From positions 1 through 15,222 of the forward strand of contig JBAQZJ010000506.1 in NCBI GenBank assembly GCA_049790855.1: DNA of 15,222 nucleotides. Reading direction: 5' to 3'. Of this stretch, positions 1-7,335 are shown one piece after another (the stretch's first letter is position 1; every line of letters begins with the position of its first letter). The notes beneath the pieces were generated by a model that saw nothing but the letters and a program-made list of their open reading frames with translations, was not told the DNA's origin and ran no database searches. Both the position numbers and the translations under genes were made by a program. This DNA is from JACCRE01 sp049790855. GTDB lineage: Bacteria; Planctomycetota; Planctomycetia; Planctomycetales; Planctomycetaceae.

Positions 1-1200
1 GATCCGCACCGTGCCGCCCCCGGCCGCAATCGCCTCGGAGATCGTCAGACTTCCGTCTCCGACGACTCCGCCCAGACTCGTCACGAGCAAGACGTCACCG
101 CCGGCCGTCGAAATCCCCGTCGCTCCCGAGAACTGGCTCGAAGCAGTGACCGATCCGATCGTCAGCTCATCGGCGTCCCGATAAGCGACTTCTGCACCGA
201 CGCCGGTGTTGTTGGCCGCAAACGTATCGACGTCGTTCCCGCTCGACAGCAAGGACACGTTGCCCGCCGCACGCACGCCGAGCATCGACGCCGTGATCGT
301 GCCGGACGACTGCAGAATCCCGGCTGCCGACGTGAGTCGAACCGTTCCCGTCGCGATCGTCGATACGTCGGCATCGAGCGTGAGCTGGCCCGTTCCCGCA
401 CGCAGCGTCACGTCGGCCGCCGACGATTGCGCCCCGGACGTCGCGGCGAACAGGCCGTTTGCCGTGATTGTGCCGACCGTGAACCCCGAGGCATCGCGAT
501 AGAGGATCGCGCCGTCGCTCACCGCCGCAAACTGGGAGACGTTATTCGCCGCGTTCGTCAAAGTGATTCCCGGCGCGCCGGCACGCACTCCAAGTGCAAA
601 ACCGGTAATGCCTCCGCCCGTCTGGTTCACCGCGCCTTGTTCGGCCGAAAGTCGAACGACGCCCGAAGCCGCATCGGCGACAACAGCCGTCGCAAGGTTC
701 AGATCGCCCGTCTCGGCGCGGAGCGTCACATCGTGGCCGGTCACTCCGATCACCCCGATGAATCCAGTCGACGCACCGACGGTTCCCGTCGAAAAGGCAT
801 CGACGTCACGGAACGACGCAGCGCCGCCGGCGGAAGCGGCAAACACGTCGACGTCGTTCGTCGAGGACGTCAGCGTGATCGCGGCCGTCGCGATCGCGCC
901 CAGATTCTCGCCTGAGATCGTGCCGCTGATCTGATCGATCGATTCTCCGGACGACAGTCGGATTGTTCCCGTCGGCGACGCAGTGACGTCGGCGTCGAGA
1001 TTCAACGCGCCGGTTTCCGTTCGCAGGAGGACGTTGCCGCCCGTTGCGACGGCACCACTCGCGCCGGCGAAATCGGCGTTCGCAATGACGGAATCCAGGG
1101 TGAAGCCGTCTGCATCGGCGAAGGCGAGCGAGCCGGTCGCCGACGTGCCGGCGAAGACGTCGACGTCGTTGGTCGTGCTGAGAAGCGTGGCGTCGCCGCC
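1..1200 (-). repeat. Four tandem ~104-residue coding repeats in the giant gene (last copy cut by window edge)
   Basis: Reading the minus frame, a landmark Phe in the pattern N-(D/N)-V-x-x-F-A recurs at codons covering 1153-1155, 841-843, 529-531 and 220-222, that is residues 1674, 1778, 1882 and 1985. Spacings are 104, 104 and 103 residues (312, 312 and 309 nt). Each copy has the same order: NDVDxFA, a short linker, (Y/F)RDxxxFTxG or FADADGFTL, VxAxxxFxGAxG, a GDVxLR-type strand, LxLDADVT, a GxVRLxS strand, and IxxxLGVRA. DNA identity between copies is visibly low, so these are old, diverged protein repeats and not recent duplications. Confidence 0.8.
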
Positions 1201-4200
1201 TGAAATCACGCCAAGTTCTTCGGCAGAAATCGCACCGCCCGTCTGATTGACGGTCGTATTTGCGACGAGCCGCACGCTGCTCGACGTGCCGGCCGTCACG
1301 TTTCCTCCAAGTGAAATCGAACCGGTTCCCGCGAGAATCGTCACGTCATCGTCGGCAACCGCCGAGCCGACGGCAGTCACGCCGACGCTCCGGCCGGCGT
1401 CGAGCCGCATCGATCCGCTCGTCGTGCCGCTGGCGCCGGCCGTCACGGCGGCGGCGAGGACGAGATTGCGGCCGGCGGTGATCGTCACATTCTGTTCTGC
1501 CGTGACCGCTGAATTGACGGCCACATCCTGACCGGCGGAAAGGACGACGTTCGTCGAGTCGACCGCCGACGCTTCGGTCGCTGAATCCGACCCGGCGACA
1601 ACGGCGGCGTTGACGGTGAGATCCGCCGTGGCCGCGACGTCGATCTCGCCGAGTCCTTCCGTGAAGACTCCCAGACCGGCAATCGTGATTGCACCGCCGG
1701 CCGTCAACGAGATCGAGCCGTCGGGAATCGCATCGGCCGGCTGATCGCGACGCTGTGCGAGCAGCGCAATCGACACGCTAGTCGTTTCGGCGATCTGAAG
1801 GTCGCCGGACGTGGTGTTGACCGCACGAAGCGTGCTGGCTGCTGTATCGATCGCATCGCTCGCACCGATGCCCGAGGCGGCCGTGAGGTCGACCGTTGCG
1901 GCCCTGATGTTTTCGACGCCGGCACCGTCGCCGGCCAGCGCATCAACGATCGCACCAGTCGCGGCGAGCGTCGCGTCGCCGGTTCCCGCATCGATCAGCC
2001 CGAGCCGCAGGTCGCCGATCGCGGTCAGAAAGACGTCGCCGTTGCCGGCGGCCGTATCGGCGTCGACGTTGCCCGTGGTCGCCACTTCCAGCGGAGTGCC
2101 GCTTTCTCCAATCGTGCCTGACGTGACCGTGAGATCGATCGATGCTGCCGAGAGGTCGGCGACTCCGTCCGCCGTGCCGCCGGCGATCGCAGTTGCGGCG
2201 AGGATGGTCGCCGATCCCGCCACCGCAGTCGTTCCCGCGACGAATTCGACTGCGCCGGTCGTCGCCGCGAGATTTCCGCCGATCGTTCCACCGCGGAACG
2301 TCGTCGTGCCGGTGCCGGCCGACTGCGTCAGATCACCGAGAAAATGGACAGTCGAGACGAATGTCGTGTTGTTTGCCGAACTGATCGTGAGCGTATTGAG
2401 CCGCTCGACACTTCCGACCGCTGCCTGAAACGCGACGTCTCCGCCGCCTGCGGTCACAGCAAGTGCGCGGTTGTTCGCCTCAAGATCGGCGTCGACCGTT
2501 CCGGCGAACGTGATGGTCCCGTCGGTTCCGGCGGCGACGTCGGTGTCGATCGAAACATCAGCGGCCAGCGAGACGGCCCCGGTCAACGTGACGTCGCCGC
2601 CCGTCGCGCCTCCATCGGTGTTGATGTTCGCGCCCAGTTCGATGATCTCGCCGGTGACGTCGAGGTGTCCGGCGGCGACCAGCGAACCGAGCGTCAGGGC
2701 GGTCGACACGTGGATCTCATCATCGCCGTCACCGGCGTCGATCGTGAGGCTTGCGTGATACGCGGCGTCGATCGAAGCGACGTCGATCACGTCGTCGCCG
2801 TCTCCGGCATTGATCGTCAGCGACGTCGTGGGATTCACGAACGTGACGCTCTCGCCGAGCGTCGAGTCGATCGTCGTCTCACCGGCGGCCGCCGCATCGG
2901 AAACGGTGATCGTTTCGGAACCGCCGTTGAACGTGAAGACCCGGTTGACCGCCGAGAGGTTGTCGACGATCGGTTCCAGGCCTGAATAAACGACGGACTC
3001 AGCGACGCCGAGACCGGCGAGATCGGTCCGACCGTCGTTTGCGCTTTCAAACGTGTGCGCCACGGTGTCGAAGATTCCGCCGGTCAGTATCAGCGCATCG
3101 TTACCTCCCGCACCGCCGTCGAACGTCACGGAGAGGCCGAAAACGCCTCCCGAAAAGTCGATCGTCAGTGAATCGTCTTCGCCGTCGGCTCCGGTGACGG
3201 TGATGCTCTCAGTGGCGGCGAGGACGCTGGTTCCCATCAATTCGCCGTCGACGTAGAACTCGACGAGCGCACCGTTCCGCACGATTCGCAAGTTGTTGGC
3301 CGCGTCGTCGTCCGGAGCGGCGAAATTGACCGGGCCGACGACCTGAACCACGACGTCGCCTGCCGCGTAACTGACGACGGCGTCGACGTCCGGTCCGCCG
3401 AAGTCGGTCAGCACGAAGGCGTCGGGATGACCGGTAAACGTCCCCGTCAGAGAACCGCCGGAAGCGATGAGCGTGTAGCGGTCAGCGGGATTGATCTCCG
3501 TGCTGCCGGTCGACACGAGGTTGAGAATCGCGCCCGTCTCGATCGTCGTCGCGCCGGTCACCACGATCTGGTCGTAGTCGGTTCCGGCGATCGGAGCGTC
3601 GGGCGGGTTGGCCCGGTCATCGTCGATGTTGACCGCATACGTCGAACCGGCGGCCAGCGTCAGATCGCCGTTCACCGTCAACGTGCCGGAATTGCTGCCG
3701 CCGGGCGAAATCGTCGCTCCTGCCGCGATGACGAGGTTTCCGGTGATGGTTCCCGCGCCGCCGAGCGTTCCGTCGATGACGGTGACGCTCGCCGTATCGG
3801 CGTCGATCTCCGCCGCACCGTCGAGGTCGATCATTCCAGCGGCGGAAAGCGTGATCGCCTGACCGCCTGAAACGAGATTCTGATCGATCGCCAGGTCGCC
3901 GCCCGACGACAACGAAATCGTGCCGGCATTCGTCTGGATTCCGGAAACGCCCGAGACGGTCGCAATCGACAACTCACCCGATCCACTGACGAACTCGAAC
4001 GTCGCGCCCGAGGTCGAACTCGAACCGGCGAGCGAGCCGACGGCGTTGTCCCCGTCCAGTCGAACGTTCCCGCCGGCGGTGACGAGCAGTGCCGACGCCG
4101 TGAGATGCGGGACGGGGTCGGCCGGCAGGGCCGGCGTTGCCGTTTCGATCGTTCCGGCGGAAACCAGTTCCAGAACCGCGGCAGGAGACACGACGTCGGC

Positions 4201-6174
4201 CGTCAGCGTGATCGCACCGGCGGTGCTGCTCCCGATCCGGACCGTTCCGGCATTCAACGTGGCAAGCTCGGCGTTCGTCAGACCGAGAACGGCGCCGTTG
4301 CCGCTTCCGCCGGCACCGGGATCGTCGGCCCCGCCGAGATTGATCGCGGCACCGTCGGTGTTCGTCGAAAGAATGATGATTCCGGGGGCATCGACAGTGC
4401 CCGCCGAAATCTCAATCGAATCGTCGATGTGCAGATTATTGGCGCGAACTTCAAACGTTCCGCCGATTGCGATACCGGCGTCGATCGACACGACGCCGGC
4501 GATCAGCGTCAGCCCCGACGTTCCGCTGGTGACGGCGATCGCCGAGTCGACGTCGATTCGGTCGGTTGCCGTCAGTATGAGCGACTGGCCACCGGTCAGA
4601 ATCGCTTCAATGGCGTCTGCGGTGATGATGCTGTCGACACCGCTCTGATCGGCCGCTTCGTCGAGGTCGCCGGGGCTGGCGAGGTCGTCGCCGGTCGTTC
4701 CGTCGCCGTTGAGGTCGGGTGCCGTCGCGACGACCGTGATGGTTTTGGGGTCGAGCAACAGCGTGCCGCCGTCTCCTTGTGCCGCCGACAGATCGACCGT
4801 GCCGAGGAATGCGAGCAGTTCTTTTCCCGAGACCTCTGCGAACCCGCCGTCGCCGCCGTTCCGTCCGCCGCGCGCGAGCACCGCTCCGGCGAAGTGTGTC
4901 GCGCCGTCGGACCAGACGATGATGCGACCGCCGTCGCCCGAGTCGATCGCATCGGCAGACAACGTGACGCCGCGGTCGATCGTCGTTCGCAGCGCATTGA
5001 GGACCGCGGCGTTCGATCCCTGATAATCGCCGCCGACGAGAATGACGCCGCCGCCGAGTCGACCGTCGCCGTCGATCTGCGCTTCGCCGGTCAGCCGGAC
5101 CGTATGACCGAGCAACCGCGCCTCGCCGCCGATGCCGTCATCGTCGGAAACGTCGACCCGGCCCGCGACCGTCAGAATTCCGTCGGCCCCGGCGTTCAGC
5201 TCGATCGTTCCGCCGTCGCTGTCGAGCACGCCGGCCGGTCCGATCGTCAGTTCCGAGGTCGCGTGCAACCGCAGTTCGCCGCCGTCGGTGTGAATCGCTC
5301 CCGACACGTCGATCGCGCCGGCCGAGACGGACAGATCCTCGTCGCCAAGATCGAGACGGCCAGACAGCACGACGCGATCGGCATCATCGCCTGCGATCGC
5401 AAGGCCGGCGTCGAACTCGCCGCCGCCGGCAAGCTCGAATCGGTTCGCCCCGCCGCCGTCGAGGTCGATCGTCAGGTGGTCGGATTCATCAAGCAGCAGC
5501 AGGCCGCCGTCCGTTTCCAGCGAGAGGCCGTGGTCGTCCGTCGACAGTCGGGCAAGCTCGGTCTGTTCAAGATTGAGATTGCGGTGAGCCGTCGAGACGG
5601 CGTCACGAAGGACTTCGACGCCGTCGTAGTCGATCGAAAGTCCTGCGGCGGCGACCGTCCCGCCGCCGTCGCCGTGCAGGGCGTGGTCAACGGTGGTCGC
5701 CGTACCGCGAAGCGTCATCGTGTCGGAGGCAGTCCCGTCGTCTCCGTCGAAGCGAATCGCACCCAAGGCAGTTCCGGCAGGGCCAAAGTCGACCTGCAGG
5801 TGGTCGGCGTCCGACGAACCTTCGATCGTCAAGCTCGCGACGTCATCGGCCCGCGCCGTGAAGACGTCGTCTCCATTGAGGGACACCGCGATTCGATCGT
5901 CGCTGCGGTAGACATGAAAGAAGTCGGCGATTCCGTCGTCGGCGAAACGGCCGGCATCAATCGTGACGGCACCGTCTTGATCGATCTGAACTCCGCGCGC
6001 GGAATCCCCCGTATCAGCGAATGCAGCGGGATCATGCAGCGGCACGAGCGGCGACGCGTTCAGGACGCGACGGTGCTCCAGTCGCATCACCCGCAATCGC
6101 GGCGACGCTTGCAAGCGGCCGGTCGATTGCCGGCGAAGTCGAGAAAGCCGGCGTAGCCAGGAGACGAGCAGCAT
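1..6174 (-). CDS. Giant planctomycete surface/adhesin-like beta-repeat protein with FHA-type block (3' end outside window)
   Basis: The first 2058 codons of a very large protein whose end lies beyond the left edge. The minus frame is in phase with position 1 and has no stop in any line I read. The N-terminus is Arg-rich with the motif LEHRRVLNA (residues 32-40), resembling the LEPR-XLL leader of huge planctomycete proteins. In order: a degenerate DGIADxF...DDxFTA module (about 79-270); an FHA/two-partner-secretion-like block (379-478: VGGDYQGS, GGFAEVSGK, GTLLLDP); an autotransporter-like block (819-870: SPGGSNSGTLTVNGDL, GTDYDQ); a second planctomycete module with GLEPIVD and two AGDGDD motifs (about 999-1158); then four tandem repeats of about 104 residues (1659-2058). 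Composition is rich in Gly, Ala, Thr, Asp and Val with almost no Cys, as in secreted beta-helical adhesins. The start at 6174 is chosen because a good promoter ends about 78 nt upstream. An in-frame ATG at 6294 lies inside that promoter, and one at 6087 would remove the Arg-rich leader. Likely exported to the cell surface; adhesion is inferred, not shown. Confidence 0.85.
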   Translation of the reverse strand, partial: MLLVSWLRRLSRLRRQSTGRLQASPRLRVMRLEHRRVLNASPLVPLHDPAAFADTGDSARGVQIDQDGAVTIDAGRFADDGIADFFHVYRSDDRIAVSLNGDDVFTARADDVASLTIEGSSDADHLQVDFGPAGTALGAIRFDGDDGTASDTMTLRGTATTVDHALHGDGGGTVAAAGLSIDYDGVEVLRDAVSTAHRNLNLEQTELARLSTDDHGLSLETDGGLLLLDESDHLTIDLDGGGANRFELAGGGEFDAGLAIAGDDADRVVLSGRLDLGDEDLSVSAGAIDVSGAIHTDGGELRLHATSELTIGPAGVLDSDGGTIELNAGADGILTVAGRVDVSDDDGIGGEARLLGHTVRLTGEAQIDGDGRLGGGVILVGGDYQGSNAAVLNALRTTIDRGVTLSADAIDSGDGGRIIVWSDGATHFAGAVLARGGRNGGDGGFAEVSGKELLAFLGTVDLSAAQGDGGTLLLDPKTITVVATAPDLNGDGTTGDDLASPGDLDEAADQSGVDSIITADAIEAILTGGQSLILTATDRIDVDSAIAVTSGTSGLTLIAGVVSIDAGIAIGGTFEVRANNLHIDDSIEISAGTVDAPGIIILSTNTDGAAINLGGADDPGAGGSGNGAVLGLTNAELATLNAGTVRIGSSTAGAITLTADVVSPAAVLELVSAGTIETATPALPADPVPHLTASALLVTAGGNVRLDGDNAVGSLAGSSSTSGATFEFVSGSGELSIATVSGVSGIQTNAGTISLSSGGDLAIDQNLVSGGQAITLSAAGMIDLDGAAEIDADTASVTVIDGTLGGAGTITGNLVIAAGATISPGGSNSGTLTVNGDLTLAAGSTYAVNIDDDRANPPDAPIAGTDYDQIVVTGATTIETGAILNLVSTGSTEINPADRYTLIASGGSLTGTFTGHPDAFVLTDFGGPDVDAVVSYAAGDVVVQVVGPVNFAAPDDDAANNLRIVRNGALVEFYVDGELMGTSVLAATESITVTGADGEDDSLTIDFSGGVFGLSVTFDGGAGGNDALILTGGIFDTVAHTFESANDGRTDLAGLGVAESVVYSGLEPIVDNLSAVNRVFTFNGGSETITVSDAAAAGETTIDSTLGESVTFVNPTTSLTINAGDGDDVIDVASIDAAYHASLTIDAGDGDDEIHVSTALTLGSLVAAGHLDVTGEIIELGANINTDGGATGGDVTLTGAVSLAADVSIDTDVAAGTDGTITFAGTVDADLEANNRALAVTAGGGDVAFQAAVGSVERLNTLTISSANNTTFVSTVHFLGDLTQSAGTGTTTFRGGTIGGNLAATTGAVEFVAGTTAVAGSATILAATAIAGGTADGVADLSAASIDLTVTSGTIGESGTPLEVATTGNVDADTAAGNGDVFLTAIGDLRLGLIDAGTGDATLAATGAIVDALAGDGAGVENIRAATVDLTAASGIGASDAIDTAASTLRAVNTTSGDLQIAETTSVSIALLAQRRDQPADAIPDGSISLTAGGAITIAGLGVFTEGLGEIDVAATADLTVNAAVVAGSDSATEASAVDSTNVVLSAGQDVAVNSAVTAEQNVTITAGRNLVLAAAVTAGASGTTSGSMRLDAGRSVGVTAVGSAVADDDVTILAGTGSISLGGNVTAGTSSSVRLVANTTVNQTGGAISAEELGVISGGDATLLSTTNDVDVFAGTSATGSLAFADADGFTLDSVIANADFAGASGAVATGGNVLLRTETGALNLDADVTASPTGTIRLSSGESIDQISGTISGENLGAIATAAITLTSSTNDVDVFAASAGGAASFRDVDAFSTGTVGASTGFIGVIGVTGHDVTLRAETGDLNLATAVVADAASGVVRLSAEQGAVNQTGGGITGFALGVRAGAPGITLTNAANNVSQFAAVSDGAILYRDASGFTVGTITANGLFAATSGAQSSAADVTLRAGTGQLTLDADVSTIATGTVRLTSAAGILQSSGTITASMLGVRAAGNVSLLSSGNDVDTFAANNTGVGAEVAYRDADELTIGSVTASSQFSGATGISTAGGDVLLVTSLGGVVGDGSLTISEAIAAGGGTVRI
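2701..3180 (-). other. Planctomycete-type LEPI / GDGDD beta module in the giant gene
   Basis: Residues about 999-1158 read EDDSLTIDFSGG, VTFDGGAGGNDALILTGG, then VVYSGLEPIVD, FTFNGGSETITVSD, IDSTLGESVTF, LTINAGDGDDVIDV and LTIDAGDGDDEIHV. This chain recurs in large secreted planctomycete and cyanobacterial proteins as I remember them. GDGDD resembles but does not match the RTX calcium nonapeptide GGxGxDxUx, so I do not call RTX repeats. A more degenerate relative lies near the N-terminus (residues 79-270). Confidence 0.55.
4741..5040 (-). other. Filamentous-haemagglutinin/TPS-exoprotein-like domain inside the giant gene
   Basis: Residues 379-478 of the giant protein follow the order of motifs typical of cyanobacterial and proteobacterial FHA-type exoproteins: VGGDYQGS, then NAL-RTTIDRGVTLSADA, GDGGRIIVWSD, a Thr-His-Phe-Ala-Gly stretch, ARGGRNGGDGGFAEVSGK, LLAFLGTVDLSA and GTLLLDPKTI. 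The match is to a named recurring sequence pattern that I recognise. It is not the N-terminal TPS secretion domain itself, which normally sits right after the signal peptide. Confidence 0.7.
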
Positions 6175-6258
6175 GACAGCGGCCTTGCAGTCACGGGCGG
6201 CGAAACGTGCCCTTCGGCAGGCGGCTGCGCACAGTCCGGGCCTTGGGGAAATCGGCTT

Positions 6259-6287
6259 ATTATCCTGCGGGAAACAAGCGCACTCAA
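6259..6287 (-). promoter_or_regulatory. Probable sigma70-like promoter of the giant gene
   Basis: On the minus strand TTGAGT (6287-6282) is followed by a 17-nt spacer and GATAAT (6264-6259), matching 4/6 and 5/6 of the TTGACA/TATAAT consensus. Transcription would begin near 6252, leaving a leader of about 78 nt before the ATG at 6174. This supports the chosen start. Confidence 0.5.
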
Positions 6288-6502
6288 TCGACATCTTGCA
6301 CAATGCGGGCTTTTTGACGGATCTGTCGAAAATCGCGAATTTAATGACCGTGTCGAATTTGCCGGTCGCGGCGATTTCGCCGACTCTGCCGTCGCCGCCT
6401 GTCGGAACGAAGTTCTCCGATCGCACCGTCGAAACGGTTTTAGCGGGACTTTGCGAGTCACGATCACGTTGATGCTTGCGGTCGGCGTCCATCTTCGCCG
6501 AC

Positions 6503-6510
6503 GGGAGAAG
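6503..6510 (+). promoter_or_regulatory. Shine-Dalgarno site deciding the start at 6517
   Basis: GGGAGAAG lies 6 nt before the ATG at 6517. The in-frame upstream TTG (6451) and ATG (6472) have no comparable site, and starting at 6517 gives a normal signal-peptide n-region. Confidence 0.65.
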
Positions 6511-6516
6511 AATCCG

Positions 6517-7305
6517 ATGCCTCGATCGGACCGTCTGCGTCGACCGGTCATTGCCTTTGGCGCTGTCGGCGTGTCGCTCGCCGCAGTCGCGGCCATCCTC
6601 ACATTTGGTAAGAACGCCGTCGCACAAGAGCCGGTGGTCGACTGGCAACAGTCGGTCTTCACCGAAGTGATCGACCCGCAGATCTCGACACCGACCGCGG
6701 CGGCACCGCCGATCGCCGACCCGTTCGCACTTCCGCCCGGCGACGATCTGATTCCGCCAGCGCCACCCGCGGCCGATCGACCGTTGTCGCCCCGACGATC
6801 GGACGCAGCTCCCGCGACAGAGGATGTGCCGGAACAGACCCCGACGGACCCGTTTGCGCGATCGCCGGAAAAGATCCTGCGTTCACTTTCGGAGATTCGT
6901 GTCGCACTCGACACGCCCGCCGACGACACGCTGGCGGAAGAGGAGTTCGAGAAACGCGGCGTCATGACGCTGGCAACTCATGCGTGGCCGGACCAGACGC
7001 CGGAGGCGGCCGCTTACCGCTTCTGTTGCGGGCCGCTGTGGTACGAAGACGCGAATCTGGAGCGTTGCGGCTACTCGCACGGATGCCTTCAGCCCGTCAT
7101 GTCGGGAACGCATTTCGTCGTGACGACGGCGTTGCTGCCGTACCGATTCGTCGCTGAACCGCCCTGTGAAACCGCGGCAACGAAGCCGTTCTGCCCGCCG
7201 GGATGTCGCTATCGCTGTTGCGACAATTATCTTCCTCCCCTCGATGCCGGCGGCAGTGCCGCACAGGCGATTGCGCTGACCGGTCTGATCTTCCTCATTC
7301 CATGA
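6517..7305 (+). CDS. Secreted Cys-rich planctomycete protein (NLER motif), function unknown
   Basis: A 262-residue protein. A basic start (MPRSDRLRRP) and hydrophobic stretch (residues 11-31) end in NAVAQ-EP, a plausible signal-peptidase I site near residue 37. Residues 55-115 are Pro/Ala/Asp-rich and probably disordered. The folded part is C-terminal (168-240) with nine Cys (170, 171, 184, 190, 217, 226, 230, 234, 235) and the motif WYEDANLERCGYSHGCLQP, then SGTHF and LLPYR. This matches a family of planctomycete secreted proteins I recall (pattern YFExxNLERxGxxxG...SAxHFxxxxxxLPYxM...C), which has no known function. The C-terminus is hydrophobic (AIALTGLIFLIP). The gene is divergent from the giant gene, so shared regulation is possible. 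It meets the M50 gene tail to tail. An outside-the-cytoplasm role in the cell envelope is inference. Confidence 0.8.
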   Translation: MPRSDRLRRPVIAFGAVGVSLAAVAAILTFGKNAVAQEPVVDWQQSVFTEVIDPQISTPTAAAPPIADPFALPPGDDLIPPAPPAADRPLSPRRSDAAPATEDVPEQTPTDPFARSPEKILRSLSEIRVALDTPADDTLAEEEFEKRGVMTLATHAWPDQTPEAAAYRFCCGPLWYEDANLERCGYSHGCLQPVMSGTHFVVTTALLPYRFVAEPPCETAATKPFCPPGCRYRCCDNYLPPLDAGGSAAQAIALTGLIFLIP

Positions 7306-7311
7306 AGCGGC

Positions 7312-7335
7312 ACCGGTCGCGGAAATCGCGATGGT
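7312..7335. terminator. Hairpin in the 30-bp convergent gap, possible bidirectional terminator
   Basis: ACC(G)GTCGCG pairs with CGCGATGGT around a GAAAT loop, giving about nine pairs (one G-T) with one bulged G. It fits between the stop of the secreted protein and the stop of the M50 gene. There is no clear U-tract on either strand, so terminator function is tentative. Confidence 0.35.

Larger units (their letters stand above)
6175..6516. other. Divergent intergenic region between the giant gene and the secreted Cys-rich gene
   Basis: A 342-bp gap with visibly more A/T in 6255-6360 than its surroundings. It holds the minus promoter at 6259-6287. For the plus strand, TTGACG (6314-6319) and TTTAAT (6340-6345) are visible, but the 20-nt spacing is too long for a confident promoter. 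An imperfect palindrome centred on TCGCGA (about 6329-6343, A-rich left arm, T-rich right arm) overlaps that area and could be an operator. Frames that cross this gap have no recognisable protein content. Confidence 0.45.

Noticed and set aside
2701..2820. Possible RTX calcium-binding repeats (AGDGDD twice).
   Set aside because: Only two copies, 20 residues apart, and they do not fit the GGxGxDxUx nonapeptide; RTX arrays have many back-to-back copies.
4105..6156. Long plus-strand open frame of 683 codons.
   Set aside because: It is exactly antisense and codon-phased to the giant minus gene. Its translation is Arg/Asp/Gly-rich with no recognisable domain, while the minus frame gives coherent FHA and planctomycete motifs.
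6314..6345. Plus-strand promoter TTGACG ... TTTAAT for the secreted protein gene.
   Set aside because: The spacing is 20 nt, outside the usual 16-18; mentioned in the gap entry but not called.
6087..6965. Minus-strand open frame of 292 codons across the divergent gap.
   Set aside because: It overlaps the start of the giant gene, the promoter region and the secreted protein. It is Ser/Arg/Gly-rich shadow sequence with no ribosome-binding site or motif.
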